Shown here one piece after another: positions 10,004 to 25,000 of a stretch of DNA of 64,000 bases. Position 1 is the first letter of the stretch, and each line of letters begins with the position of its first letter. The stretch lies in assembly GCF_026151205.1 (NCBI RefSeq), contig NC_087076.1, positions 10,640,902 to 10,704,901 on the forward strand, in the 5' to 3' direction. The stretch comes from Bolinopsis microptera (Eukaryota > Ctenophora > Tentaculata > Lobata > Bolinopsidae). The notes below the pieces were generated by a model. It searched no databases. It had not been told where the DNA came from and saw only the letters and a list, made by a program, of their open reading frames with translations. Position numbers and translations under genes: made by a program.

Positions 10004-13000
10004 CTATCTCTGAGATTGACGGCTTGATCTTTGCGAGGATCTGATAGCTTGATAAACGCTGTCATCTTCATCGCCGTCAAACGTCTGTAAATTGTTAAAT
10101 ATAATGTCATTTTGCAATGTCTTTATTTAAAACTTATTGGGTATATGAGCGGGCACCAATTAAACTGCCACTAATCAACTGATACTATGAAATTAATTAA
10201 CGTTTAAAATATAGTTCAATCAAAGATGGTTCAATTTGACCGCTGAACATTACACTGTTTCATTTACTCACCGTTTCGCTATGACCGGCATCATCCTCAA
10301 CAACTATTGAGCTTTGTCTAGAGACATCAGAGTGTTCAGTGGTAGTAGTGGTAGGGGCGGTAAAGGACTTCCTTTCTTCTGTCATCGACGCTACAAATAA
10401 GTAACAAAGTAAGTACTTGAATAAGACTTTAATATAAATACTATATCTAAATCAAATTCAAATAGACAATTGGGTTAGCATAAATGTTGATGGACATGTA
10501 AAAAAGATAGGGATATCTACCTTAAATCACTGTTACCGATATATCTTATTATGGAACGTAAAATAAACAACTAAAGGTCCCAAAAACTTACTTTTTGTCT
10601 TGATGGCGATACTATCCAAGCTAGAGTCAGTAGGACGTTCCAACTCGCTCCTATCAATGGTGGACTGGTCCATGGTGGTTTCAGTGAGGGACGTCATGAT
10701 GGAGCTAATGTTGGAGGCCTGTATGCTGATGTTAGAGGGCGCTACTGTGCTCGGTGTTTTGTTTTTCATCGTCCTATCTGGGCAGGAGGTGCGGATTAGT
10801 TATAAACAAAATATGGAAACTATTATACTTGTTAAGGTAACTGATTAACATAATTTAATTTTCTTATTTGAAGCTTACAGGAATATGGTGTAAACTTACT
10901 TATTTCCTTCATAATCGAATCATCAGTTTCGTCGTTCGATGAAATATATCTCTTGGCCCTGGCAGAACGAGATCTTGACCTGACTACACTGGGTGACAGA
11001 GTGTGCTCGTAAAACACAGGTTCTGAACGGTACTTGTAGTCAGACTGGATGTCGGGCTGGGGCCTGCTGGGTTCAGATGGTCCTGATTTGGGCTCAAACA
11101 GGGCTTCATGTCGTGATGGTGACGGTGGTTTGGGAGTCAGAGATTTGAGCTGATGCTGCAGAATGTTCGATTCGTTCTTTGCTTTCTCCCTGAAATAAGA
11201 AGGTGTTACTTTACCAGCTATAGCCAATCATCAATTGTGATCGGAGTTGTACCCAGTGGCGGAACAAAGGGCCCTGGACCCTGCAGACCCCACTACGGAG
11301 GGAGAAATTTTAAAATTTGTCTAACTTTGAAACCAGATTCCTCTTCCCCGTAAATCTCAAAGTAATTAGAAAGTCGAAATCTATTATCTTACGTTGATGT
11401 TTATCGGTGGTGAAATACTGATAAGGCGGCAAGATCGATTCGCGCGAAATCCGTTGAGAATTCGGCGCGTTTGTTTATTGCGCGAAAAAACGCAGAACTC
11501 ACAGTGTGTTGCTACCAAGCACACAAACACAAAGTCGCGCGTTACATCAACCTCTAAGTGACCGCCCCATATTTCCGCTCTAAAGTATAAAGCTTTTAAT
11601 CCAAACCTCTCAAATTGCTCGTTTGTTATTCTCCTCAGAAGATTCTTGTTTTGTTCTTTAAGTCTCTCGTAATCATCGCAGACAACTCGGTACTTCTCCC
11701 GCACTTCGTGAAGCTCAGTCTCCTTTATTTGAACCTTTGCCTCTAACTGATTTACCCTCATCAGCTTGTCTCCAACTTTTGACTGGTTATCATACTCCTG
11801 AAGATATATGTGATGAGTAATGCTTGTAATCGAATTAAGATTGGGTGCATTACCAGCCTCCACCACTGCGGGGGTTTTCAGACTATCAAAGTATCAAACA
11901 TGTTAACATTTATAAAATACAGTGTCAGATAAAAGAAAAGAGAATGTCCAATTCCCGGGTCGATTAAACGATTTCAACATTACCTGCTGTCGGCCAGTTT
12001 TGATAATGAACTCCAAGTTTCTAGCACAATCCTTCTCGGCAGCAACCTGACGTTTTAAACTCTCGCAGTCAGACGTCAGGTTCTCTATTACACGCTGCAG
12101 TTGTTCTACTTCTACACTCCTGCGATAAGATTGTCACGTGATCTAAATTAAGAAACTGTAATTGTAGGCTGAGAGGCTGAGGCTGTGACAAAAGTAGGAT
12201 ACTTTCTGCCTTTATACCTCCAATTAAGCATGATAAATAGTTTAGTAACGGACCTGTTAGCTGCTTGTCTAGCATGAGCCTCACGCTGCCCCTCTATCTT
12301 GTTGTTTATCTCTCTAACTGTCTCTAAATCAAGTAAAATGTGTTTCCTCTCCTCCTCATGCTGTTTTACCAGACTCCCGTATTCATTTACCTGAACACCA
12401 AATAAGAGAGATTAAACTCTGAGAATACAATTAATGTTACCTATCTTACTGTCTTGTCAACAGACCTGTTAACTTACTTCAAATGACTGAGAGCGGAATA
12501 CAGAACAGATACCTGTGACTCCATATCACCAATGTGATTCTCCAAATTCTCGTTGTGAGCCAGAACTTTCTGTATCTCCAGGGTTTGTTCTTTTAGCCGG
12601 GCTTCTAGAGCGTTCTTTACCTGACAAAGGAAGTGGTTTGTTAGCAACAAGGAGAAAACATTCAGATTTAAAATGTATGGATGAAATATAATGAATTTCT
12701 TAATGCCCGAGCTGTTACTATAATATTATGTATAATGATAATTCCCTATAAGTAAAAAGCATAATATGTCAAGAAACTTAATGATTGCCAGGATTCAGGA
12801 ATATGTATCCCACTAGTATAAATAAATAAGTAAATCATTCCTACGTCAGCGGTTGCAGCGAGATCCTTCTGCAGGCTGTGGCAGTTCTCAGCACTAATCT
12901 TAGCTTCTCGAGCTATTCTATCGCATTCCATGTTCAACTCTCGGTACTTCTCAAATATTTCCTGGTTATCAGCGTCCTGTGAATAATGCGGTTATTTATT

Positions 13001-16000
13001 TTTATGTTTCATTGTAATGTTTAGTTCGCCGTGATTCCAATTTACCATCTAGTGGTGGGTTATCGTGATGTATCTCATACCCTGTACTTTCTTTAGGAGC
13101 ATATTATGGAAATAAATAAAATATCGAATGTCCTATGATTACAAAATAACGTGGATCAGAAACAAAGTTTTAAACTTTACGGAAGGTGAAATTCATAACG
13201 TGATTGAAGTTTGGACATTACAATATAGTATAGTATATCATAATAAACACTGTCTAACGGGGACATCACGTGCGCAGAATTGAAATTTATTCGTGAGTAG
13301 CAGGGTCAGTTGTAGCTTCGGGCGGGATATTATTAAAAATCCGGTCATTTACCATGATCGCACGAAATGTTCCTAAAATAGCTGGATCGTAGTGTGCCTG
13401 AAAGGCTGTTGTACAGATAAATATGAACTACTTAGTGTATATTTCCTTAATCAGTTAGCACAGGGCCGATAGAATAATTTCAGGCGGAATTAAGCGTAAT
13501 ATTCCATCTATTAATATATGAGAGTGTAATGGTCATTAGTACTTGGGTCTGAATAAATTGAGGATTGAGTAGGGTAAGAGAGAAATAGCCGTTAAGTTAG
13601 AGAGTAAATCACAGGTGCTGTTAGAATTAGGTCTCCCTGAACGGAATACGTTGTATTAAACCATATATTAAATTATGGCCATTCTTCTTCTTAATTAGTC
13701 ATTTTCGTCACCGAAATAGCTCATTGAAACGAATGAGAAAACTGACTTCTGTATTTGACAAAACTTAGGCGTTAACCTTGCTAGTTCACAGTTCGATATA
13801 ACCTTATACATAATTAATCATCTGACTATCTTCACACTAGATGGTGGACACAATTAAGCTTAGTTTGGTTACGCAGTGTAGTATGAGATTTATTATTTTG
13901 ACATTTACTTGACCTCCCTTGCTTTCTTAAATACTTCATCATGTGTACAAGTCCATCATACTGAGCCCACACTTGGGTTGAAGCTAATAAATTAATTAAC
14001 ACAATTTCCAACTTGGTAAAATGTCTGATATCCTACTTTCTAAGCAAGATGACGTACAACTACTCCAACTACACCATGTTTGGTATAAAGAACAAATCAG
14101 AGAGGGACCTCCACGCGGGATGGATAACACTATTCATCACATTCTCTCTCCTCGGAGACTCTACCATACTTATAGCCTCCATCAAGTTCAAAGCATTTCG
14201 TATTCATAAGATTATAGTAGCTTTTATCCAGCACATAGCTGCTTGTGACTTGCTCACCTCTGCCGGTCATCTTCTTCCTTGTGTTATATCAATGATCACT
14301 AACAGTCCCCCCATGGATAGAGTTCAGATCTACATCAGGTTCTGTCTGAATTACTTTGTAAACACTGTTACGTTACTCCTCACCTGCACCATGGTGTTAA
14401 GTAAGCTGATCCTCCTCAAGTACCCGTTTAAGACAAACACCTGGAATTTAAGGTTGGCTCATAAAGCCTGTGCAGGTATTTGGATAGCCTCACTTTATGT
14501 TCCGGCTCTACATCTCTTGGTGGATAAAGATGATGTTATCTTTGACTACAGGATCTACGTCTGCACCCACGGTTACTCATCAAGGATATGGAAGATTCTC
14601 CTACCAATAAGTGGTGTGTTCACAATAATAGCCCCTAACTTTATACTGGTCTTCTCAACAGTTATGTTGCTGAGAGAGGCACGGAAAGTGGCAGGAAAAG
14701 GGGCTGAAAGTCTCAAGTGGCAAGGCATCATTACTGTCGTGCTCACAGCCATAGTTTACAGTGTTTCTCTGTTACCATTCGCAGTGTACTGTATTGCTGA
14801 GCCTTGGGTGCCTAAAGATCCCGTAACACCAGGACCATTCCACATGAAGTACTTCCAAGTTGCTTGTGGCATCATTAACTTGAATATTCTAGCTAACTTC
14901 TTTATTTATAGCCTGACTGTCAGAAGCTTCAGGGGGTTTCTTGGAACAGAACTTCCTCAAATGGTACTGGGACTCTTCTGCAAAGGTAATAATTCACATT
15001 TTTATTTTACTGTTAAAAACAAACAGTACGTAGACGATGATGTTTCTTGTTACGTGAGTATATTTTATAATGGTCCATAGTCATTGATGGATTTCAATCA
15101 CCACAATCTACCTTAATTAATTTACTATTCTCCACTCAGGAGGACCACCTAACGGCAGAAGACAGAACCCCTATCGGACAAATGAACTTCAAGTCAAACC
15201 CAGGAGACGACAATTTGATGGGGTGCCCGGTGCTAGGAGAGCACCAGCAGTAAAAATAGTTGCTTAGGTGGATTATACACTTGAATTAGGTGGATTCTAT
15301 GCAATTATTTTACCTTGCTGAGGGTAAAAGATAAAAGAGAGAGCCTGATCATTATATAATAGACGAGTCCAGCTGTTATCTCACACAGACTAACTACGGA
15401 CTCAGGGCTCATGTTTTAACCACTTAAATCCGCATACTCCTTACTCGTTAACGCTGTTTTCCTTTGTGAACACCTCTTTCTCATGTGACAAACCTAAAGA
15501 AGGCAAAGAACTAGATGCTTTCCTGCTGTGGACCTAAAGACTCAGTCCCTCTATAAAAACTAAATAAAAACATCCCCACATTCCCTCTCCACTGCTCATT
15601 AAAATACTGAGGGATAATGAGCAGTGGAGAGGACATGTGGGGAGCTGGAGGAGCAATAAGAAATACTACCAGCTCACATAAATACATACCATCATGTGTG
15701 GTTTAATTGCTAAGTTTAATATTATGGCCTTTTCAATCTGTTCGGACTGCGGACATACTTTCTGTTGTACTTATGGAGAACTACTAAAGACGAGCTCATT
15801 ATCATTTCCATCACGTACTACATGTGTTCCGTTTTTTTTCTGCGTTACTTTTATATCTGGTAAATTTATAATATTTCCAGTTTCTAGACATTTCAAGTTT
15901 CTAGACCATGGTTTTAATAATTTCGTCAGAATACCCAAATTTCCAGGAGTCATCTTCCTACTCAAACGCTACATTCACGAGGTTAAACATGGTAGGGATA

Positions 16001-19000
16001 CCACTTTATAAACAATCACTTTCCCACCTGAACTCTAGTAATATGTATGGTAATTGGTAATTATGGCAAACCTTGAGTCCTATCAGGTGCTCAATACTGT
16101 GGAGCTCGTGACTTTTCTCGTTCGAGTCCTTTCTTAGTAGTTGAACCTGTTTCTCAAGACCTCGCATCTCGCTATTCAGCCTCTGAAATTAGTTTTTAAA
16201 TGTTTATACGAATAGAACTAACTAAATCCATTTGGATAGATACTGTAATTTGTATCTGAACTAAGCTTGAATGGAGCCCCACCCCCCCCCCCACCCGCCC
16301 CCCGCCGCGCCCGCTCACAGTTACAAACCTGGTTCTCAGAAGTCATGTTAGCAATATCATCGGTTAGTTGTTTGTTGTGTTTCAAGGTTAATTCCTTCAC
16401 ACTTTCTAGTTGTGACAGTTCCTCGATCATCTTGTTCACTTGTTTTCTCAGACTGGCAACTTCCTGGTCCTAGAGGGAAAAATGTTTATTTGTATGGTTC
16501 TTACTTAGTCACCAGTTAAAAAACTCTAAAATTACCTTAAGCACTCCTCTGCTATGAACGAAAAAAACCAGACCGAAGTACAAAGAACCAACCTTCTGTC
16601 CGACAAGTTGTTTCTGCTCTGAGAACTTGTCCTCAAAAGCCTTTATCTCCATGGTCAGCACGTGCAACTCATTATCTTGCTTCATGAACTTCTGGTTTAT
16701 CTCATGTATCTTCTCCGTTTTCTCGTCCAGCTGTTGTAACAGTGTGTCCTGTTCTTTCTCCTTGTCCACAAGGGTCTGCTTCATCTTGATTGTGCTGTTG
16801 TTCTTACCTCGCAGCGAATCTTGTAGCTCTTGCACCTGTCACAGTAACGTTTCATGTGAGACTGATAATGGTATAAGAAGTCTCTGTCTACTTAAAACGC
16901 AATTCAATGAAAACTTCTGATTTAAATTTGTAGCCATTGTCATGAAAAGCTTTAAAGTTATGATGTGTTTATTGTTTAAGACTGTTTGAATGATGGTGTT
17001 AGAAGTTTCTGGTAAAGTAAAACGTAAACATCCCGATCTGACGAGGTCTTATCATTAGTTCTCGTCGTCGTGACAGGTCTCGTACGATAACTTTAATCAT
17101 TCCAACAGTTCAATCCTATTAGCGTTTAGCTTAAACGTTGTAAATTGCGCAAGGATATATAATAATTTAAACGGCCAATGATGTAGAAATAGTTTTCATT
17201 GTTCTTAATCTTTTGCTTTACAACTTTTAGCTTTGAATACTATAACATGTGTTATCACTGTAATGTTAATTTACCCACTAAATTGACACTCTTCAAATTT
17301 CAAATAGTTGTTCATTTCTGTGGCGCAGTTTTTACTTACGATGGCTAACCTGCAAAACCAGTAATTAGAGAAAAATGAATTCACGGGTAATGTCAAGAAC
17401 CAGCAAATGAAGGGTGTACCTGTTTGTCGAGGAAGTTGTTGCGCTGATTTACCAGCTCCAGTTCCATATTGACCTCTGACAGTTTGTTGTGCAGATCGTC
17501 TCTGCTGCGCTGCGCGGCTCCAGCCACCGTCTTAAGATGCATTATCTGCGACTCCGTGTGTGATTTCCCTGGGATTGTAAATTGTTATCAGCTTAATTTG
17601 AGTATACTCGCTGTTTTTTGCTGCTATCTTAGGAGGTGGACAATGTTCCTGCTATTTAGTGTTTATGCACTCAATACTTTACGAGGAATTACAGGCAATA
17701 TCTTCCAGAAAGTTGAAGATAAGAAATCTTCATACAAGTATTATATACATATACTCATTACTCATGAGTCAATGATAACAATACGTCTAGTGAAGACACT
17801 TGATCAGGTGATATAAGGTAACACAATCATCTGGTGGTTAGAGACCAGATGAACGCGACGCTTCTATGTATTTGTAAAACTAGGTTTGCAGTTTGACAGC
17901 TCATCAATCTATTGACAACAACATGTCATAGCTCATTTTAAGAGCGTGACTAATGATAAAAATTGCCTATGTAAAGCTAGGGTTTCTATGGAGACAATGT
18001 CTAGACAATTTACTGGAATTTTTTGTGTTGTCTAGACAACATTTTAAAATTATCTAAACAAAATCCAGATTCAAACTTTTAAGTTTTGAAAATAATATGG
18101 CTGGTGATAAGATACCCTACCCTGAGCCTTCATACCGTGAAGGTACTAATATTATGATTTTCCAAGAGTCATTCAGCCAGTATACCGTGTTTGCATTGTC
18201 ATATATATATACTAGTCATCAGGGGTCCTTGCACCCCTATTTGATTAGTAGGGCTAACTAATCGTGTTTAAGAGAGTGCTAGGTCTAATAAGCAGAGTAC
18301 AGACTAGCCCACCCCCCGCTCCTCAGCTTCAGTATATATAATGACAGTGTTTGTAAAGAGAGGAGCCCAGGTGTTTTGTTAGTTATCATGACTCACATTG
18401 CCTCCGCCATCTTGGTCACTTAGGCTGAGTATACTGTAGCTGTCATAACAGTCAGTGCTCTCTTAGATCCTAACTAAACGGTACGTTGCAGCTTTTATAA
18501 CAACTTTCAAAACAACGCACCTCCCCAAAATAACACCATCTAGGTGCGGGATAGCCTTACCCAGGTCCCGGATTTTACTTTTGAAGATGAATAATACATG
18601 TGAGTCCACAATTTACCTGCTTGAGCTGTATAAAGATGAGTAGAAGAAGTGGTGACTAGTTCCTCTAACTTCTTTATAGTCTCCTTAGCATTGCTCGCTT
18701 TGTTCTGCAACAAATCTCTCTCCACAGTGAGCGAATGTATCTTACGGTCCTGTTCCCTCACCTTGTCTCCCAATTGTTCTGTCTCCAGCTGGGCGGTCTG
18801 TTTGTCTAGCGCTAGTTGCTCTGTCAGGCCTTCTTTGGCTGATAATGCCTGAAAGTAATGTGCTAGCTTGGAGGGTTCGTTAATATTTATCAAGTAATCT
18901 TGGTACTTGGAGGGTTAGTTAATGTTTATTTATAAATTTAATGAACCCTCCAACCGTGCCTTAAGAACCGTGCCTTATGTAACCCTTGTGCCTTAACCGT

Positions 19001-22000
19001 GCCTTTAACTGTGCTTTAACCGTGCCTTAACCGTGCGTTAACCGTGCTTTGCCACACTACCGAATTGCCGAGAGTTCATTAATATTTGGGTAAATTAGGA
19101 TTGAACTCAAAGGTGTTAGGCCCGATATTTATTAATATGCATGGAAGCTTGTGAGTCAGGACGTGGACTATTGTTCTCTAAAGTTAGGGAAACGTTCCAC
19201 CTTCCACCCCATACCAAGCCGGTCACATACAGTTAACTTAGTCTGGTATATAAGCTGACCTCTAGCAGTGAGGCTGCATTATGTCATCCCTTCAAATATG
19301 TTGAGTGTTTCTCTGGTCTCTAGCTCAAGGCTGTGTTAAAAGTTAGTGACGTCTATGATAACTGAAACCGCTGGAAGTTTGCTTTTTCATTGCTATGGTT
19401 ATACTTAAATCATAATTGTCTGACCCCCTCTTTCCATAGTAAATGACACGTTCAGTGCTCACCGAAAAGAGCTTATTAAGATGCATGAATTGATAATTAA
19501 TTCCCATAACGATATACATTAGCCAATTATCTATTAGCTTAATCTGAAAACCATCACTAAATTACTCAGCTAATGTGGTCCTTCTAATACGCTGTGTCGC
19601 GGTATCCCTTATTCTAGTACAGACTACCCTTATCCTGCACCTCCGTTAAATAAAGCACCCGTTATAACGGGCTATACGGTATGCCCCAGGGCCCAGTTGA
19701 GCACGGATGGCCTCTTAATTTCGAGCTTTTAGTTTAATGTTATTGTAATTTGGAGTATTTAGCGGGAAGCTTTTCCTGGCAGTGCTATAATTATACTACC
19801 ACTTAACAGTTGCATTGCACTCCTATACTACTATTCTATACAGACGTAGTCCCACAGTTGCATTGCACTGCTAGTACTACTATTCTATACAGACGTAGTC
19901 CCACAGTTGCATTGCACTCCTATACTACTAGTCTATATAGACGTAGTCCCACAGTGTATTGCACTGCTAGTACTACTATTCTATACAGACGTAGTCCCAC
20001 AGTGTATTGCACTCCTATACTACTAGTCTATACAGACGTAGTCCCAGACTCCCACAGTGTATTGCACTCCTATACTACTAAGCTATACAGACGTAGTCCC
20101 AGACTCCCACAGTGTATGAACTGACCTCATTGAAACACGTGCAATACTTGCGATCACGTCCAGGAGAAACGTAACTGAAAATAGCTTAGTTCGCTTCTAT
20201 TCACGCAGCAAAGTCATTTTGTACACATTGTTAGCCTCTAATTGTTTTTAAATAGGCTTTTCTACTATAATTGTGCCTAAAATCTTGGTAAATACGTAGT
20301 TAAATATTTTTAGTTAAGTAAGCTGTGCTACAATTACTGTTAAATTGTTTGTGATCACAATATTTGGTATTATCCCCTACTTAATCATTTTGTAGTGCAA
20401 TTTTCAAGAGTTACACCGTGACTCAATTCAATTCGATTTTTGTTGTTTTTTGTAATTTTAAACATTATCGCTCAATCGTTGATATCTCATTTTTAGCGTT
20501 AAGTTTCCGAAGTCAAAGTAATCGTAAAAGCAGGCTGAGCAGAACCAGATACAGAAATGGGACACTGGGTTTCTACAGAGATTCTCTTATGGTTCTCATG
20601 GGGATCTGTTACGCAGGTACGTTTAAACTAAGAACTTCAAGTTAGAATACACTCAAAATATACACATCTTTTGGTTTAAATATAATGACACAGCAATATC
20701 AAACCGTAAATATTGATGGAATTTGATCGAAAAGAACATTGAGAGTTCACTTAGTTTCACTTATCAAACATATGTCTCATCTCTCAGGATATACTGAATG
20801 GAATGATGTTCCTACGGAGAAGGGGGTTAGACTCGAAGGACCTATTGAAGAAAAGAAATTCCAGATCAAAACTGATGCGATGATTAAACCAGGACATGAC
20901 ATTCGGTTTTTCTTGAATAATGCTTTTGTCACCTTTGAAGCGAGTAAAATCAACGTAAAAAAGTGCGGTCCCTATGTTTTTAAAACGACAGCTGGTTTTC
21001 TATCAAGAGGGGGTATTCTGACTTTCCTGAAAACTCAGACCACCCTCAAAATATGGTTTGATGATGAACTTGAAGTAGATTGGGACTTTAGTGAAGTCGC
21101 CGATTGCTGGATGAAATACAAGGCAACAAGTATCCAATTCCATCTGGCAAATTTTATGGACACAGCTTCGAAACAATACCGATTTTCAACGGGTAAGAGA
21201 AATTTAAATCTCTAATTCTATAACAAAAGTAACCTGTTCTTAAACTCGAATAGTAGTAGAAAATATTCATTTTTAATAAATTTGTCACACTCTTCAGATG
21301 ACCCCGACCCGTGCACAGCACTACCCACAAGACTGGAACTACAGGATCACAGAGGGAACACTTCCAGCTGATCCAGACTCGACACTAACTGTCAAGTGTG
21401 CTAGAGGATGGAAACAAGCGGGTGAAGAAGCTACTGTAACCTGTGTGACTGGAACTGAGTTCACATCTGATGTGGACCTTCCAAAGTGCTTCAGTAAGTT
21501 GTTTCTTAGATTATTGTAATGAGACTAACTGCAAACAAGTCAAATATTCATTTCTGGGCAATGATTATTTGATTTGTTGGTTGAAATATGCCACTTCATA
21601 TAAGAAAATTTTGTATTATGTTGGCATACATTTAATTCTATTGTAAATTATTGTTCAATAGTTCACCAAAATAGTAACCAGTAAACCAGTAACATTATGA
21701 CGAGACAGCTGACTAACCTGTTTTAGCTTGGTGATGGCGTTATCTCGCTCTATCTTGAGAGATGCTCCTGACTCCGCCAGTAACTGATCAGTCTGTTCAG
21801 AACGAAGTCTCTTTACTTCATCAGTTGCCTGGTTGAGACACGGTATTAGTACACGTGGTAGGTTTGGAGCATAAAAACAACTAGGAAATTGAGGAAGAAA
21901 GAAATGGAGTTACTTACAAAGTTCAGAATAACTTATAGCTTGATTAAAGTAATGGTAAAATTTAAAATGGCAACACTTTAGGTACATGTCTGTCCACAGA

Positions 22001-25000
22001 TTTATAATGTTAAGATTTTAGAAACCTGAAGGTAGAGAGCATCGATGTTGTCTCTCTCCGAGGTAACGAGACGGACATTAGATTTTAGGTTCAGAATCTC
22101 ACTCCTGCAGTTCAGAAACTTGCCGCTTTGCTTTATCTCGTTCAGTTGACAGCTTCTCCAGTTGTGATAGCTAGGAATGAAGGAGATAAGACCAAGGGTG
22201 GGGAGTTTGGTAAAACTTACAGTATTTTAATTGTGTACAGTGTAATTAGCTACATAGACTGATTTAAATTACATAGTTGTTGATGTATTACATAATATAT
22301 ATTATATATATTCAAGATGATATATTGTGAATAATTATCATCATCTTTCATTAACTAATTACTAACCGGTTCATTCTCCCTTGCAGGTATAGTGTATTTT
22401 GAGATAAGGGACTGTAAATTGGAGCACTCTTGTCTGTAATAATAACTTCTTCTGATTTCAGGTTCTACTCCTTCTGTACATCGTCTACCTCCTGTATTTG
22501 GACAGACGTATGATACACCGCAGTGTGCTTATAGAAATTACATTTTTAAAACAGACTTTGGCAGATGATTTAATTAATACTTGAAAGTTTTGTAACTTTT
22601 TAAAATTTAACCTTCAAAAGAACTGTAATCTGATTTTTATTAGAGTCCCTCTCATCAGTCAACTTATCAATCTGGTCCTGCCAGTTAGCTTCAGCCATTC
22701 CTTTCTGTTTGCTCCAAGTTGGTTGTCTTTAACGAGGTGATATGCTCCAAACTGAGATAAATATTAGATTTATTCGACAACTCAGTTAAATCTTTAATTT
22801 TAGCAATTAATGAACCGTATCCTATTTAAATTTTACCACAGTAAAAGTATATAATTTGGGAGCATGAATGTGTCATGCCGAATGCAAAAACTTTTCAATT
22901 ACAATTCCTGTTAAATTGTGTGATCGAGTAAGAAAAAAACAGATGGTCACTTATTCACCTGTTCACATTCCTCTTCAGCTGTTTATTCTCCTCCCCCAGA
23001 TCCCTGATCTGTCTGCCCGCCTCCTTCTTATCCTCCTCCAATCTCTTCACCACTAGAGTGAACCTCTCCGTCTCAACATGAGACTCCGTCAGCAACTTCA
23101 CTAGATCTTTCTTCTCCAACTTTAGCTCGTCTACCTTCTCTTGTAGAGCAACATGCTGTGCTGCTTTCTCCTCGAACAAGTTCTCTTTGTCTTTTATTCT
23201 TGTGGAAGACTCATGTCAAGCTCTGTTTCGTATGTTCCGAGGCGTGCGTTCTTTTCTACCTTCATCTTTTCTAGCTCTTCTTGAATTTTGTTGTATTTTT
23301 GTTGCAGGTCTGTGTTCCTTGGTTTGATATGCCTGATAAGGTTTAGAATGAACGAATGATACGGTTTATGAACACTGCACGGAAAACTTTATTTCTAAAA
23401 GGAAATAACGTGAAATAAAGTGAATGAATAATAACCTTATTTCCCTCCATTTCCTCTCGCTGTTTAGCCAGTGAGGCTCTCAATTTAGCATCCAGTTCTC
23501 TGTTGGCTTGTTGCAAATATTCGACCTAGATGAACATAGTTGGTCAATTGCTTAGATCATGTCTAAAGTGAAAAACAACAGAAAGCTTATAATGCTTCTC
23601 AATCGCTTAGATCAACCCAAAATTAAAAACAATGTACAGCTTTAGGTAATTTTTATCAAGTCTAGCATTACTTGCTTTTGAATTATTCAAGTTCAAGAAG
23701 GTGGTTAACAAGTGTTCACCTGGATATTAAGATGAGAGATAACTCTTTCAGTGCTCTCAGCCATCCCATCGTTTATCATGGCCTTAGTAGGTCTGCCACC
23801 TTCCAACAAATGTTGTAGCCTATCAATCTCCTTGTCTCTTAAAGTGACCTGCTTTACCAACGTCTCACTCTTCCTTGTAGATGCTGCATTTGCTTCCCTC
23901 CATGTTTTTGACCTGTCTGTTGAGTTCTGCAATCTGCTGATCTGCAACACGAAGCAGATCACACATGTAGGGATCTGATTGAGGTTTTGTGGGTGTTTGA
24001 ATGTCGGATCCAGGGGACATGGGCAGTGAAGTGTTCATCTCAAGGACAGGTCTTCTTTGGGCAATGTGGCGTCGTCTGCCACCAGGGGTTTCGACCACTG
24101 CATTCATATTTCGTTCCTAAAAATAATGTAATATAATATACAAGCAAAAAATATGATATAATTTTAAGGCAAACATTCAGAGAACAATTTCCTGATTTCC
24201 AGATGGAACTTACGTGAAGCTGTTGTATTCTGGTGGATTTAGCTTGCTCTTGTTTTTGTAAGGCTTTCAGTTTATGAGCATATTGGGAATTCAAAAACTG
24301 CAAATCTGCACATTCATGTTCTGACTTCCTGAGGGCACTTTTCAGATCTTTGACTTTACCATCAGTTTCTTCTTTCACCTGAAGTTTGTGAGCTAAAATT
24401 CCTGTATAATTATTTAGCTATTCAGTGTTTGTGTTTTGCCTTTCAATGTCACTATTATATAATAGACTTTATAATGCATCATGCTGTTCTTATCATTACG
24501 ATATCTAAATTATCTATTTTTTTCATTTGAATACAAGCTGCATTATACCTTGATAATTTGAATGTGTAGATCATTATTTTCTCTGAGCAGTCGAGTGTTC
24601 TCAGCTTTGTATGGATCACCTTGTTGAATGATTGCTTGGCTTTCTTCCTGGAAATATAAGAGTAAAAACAAGCTTGAACGACCATTTCATTTGATTTTAT
24701 ATATTTTTTAAAATAAATACATGTTGGCCTAAATCGTTGTTCAAAAAAGATGACGTCATGTCAATTTAAACTTTTCTATATTAGTGTTAAAAGTGTGTCC
24801 GTCATTTATGAAACATAGTCCACTGTTCCATTCAGGAATCTAGACAGGATTAATGATCACCTTTAAAGATGCAGTGTGCTGTTTGCTTGCTTTAAAACTC
24901 TCTGTTGTGTGAATAGGTCAGGCGAATAACTTTTCGACAAGAGGAACTGATGAGACGTCCAGGGTCTGCCTGTATCCCAGTTGGTCCAGTCTCTTCCGTA

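Noticed and set aside
15694-16011. 105-codon plus-strand frame and 64-codon antisense frame between CEP135 exons
   Set aside because: Neither has a family signature or splice partners. The composition looks intronic.
17340-17349. Ten-base microexon with perfect acceptor (tttgcag) and donor (gtaagt) in a CEP135 intron
   Set aside because: The exons on either side already join in phase 0 and a 10-base exon would break the frame. Possible only as an unproductive alternative exon.
19810-20124. 104-codon open frame in a 48-bp tandem repeat
   Set aside because: The unit length is a multiple of three, so any open unit gives a long frame. There is no start context, splice site or family signature.
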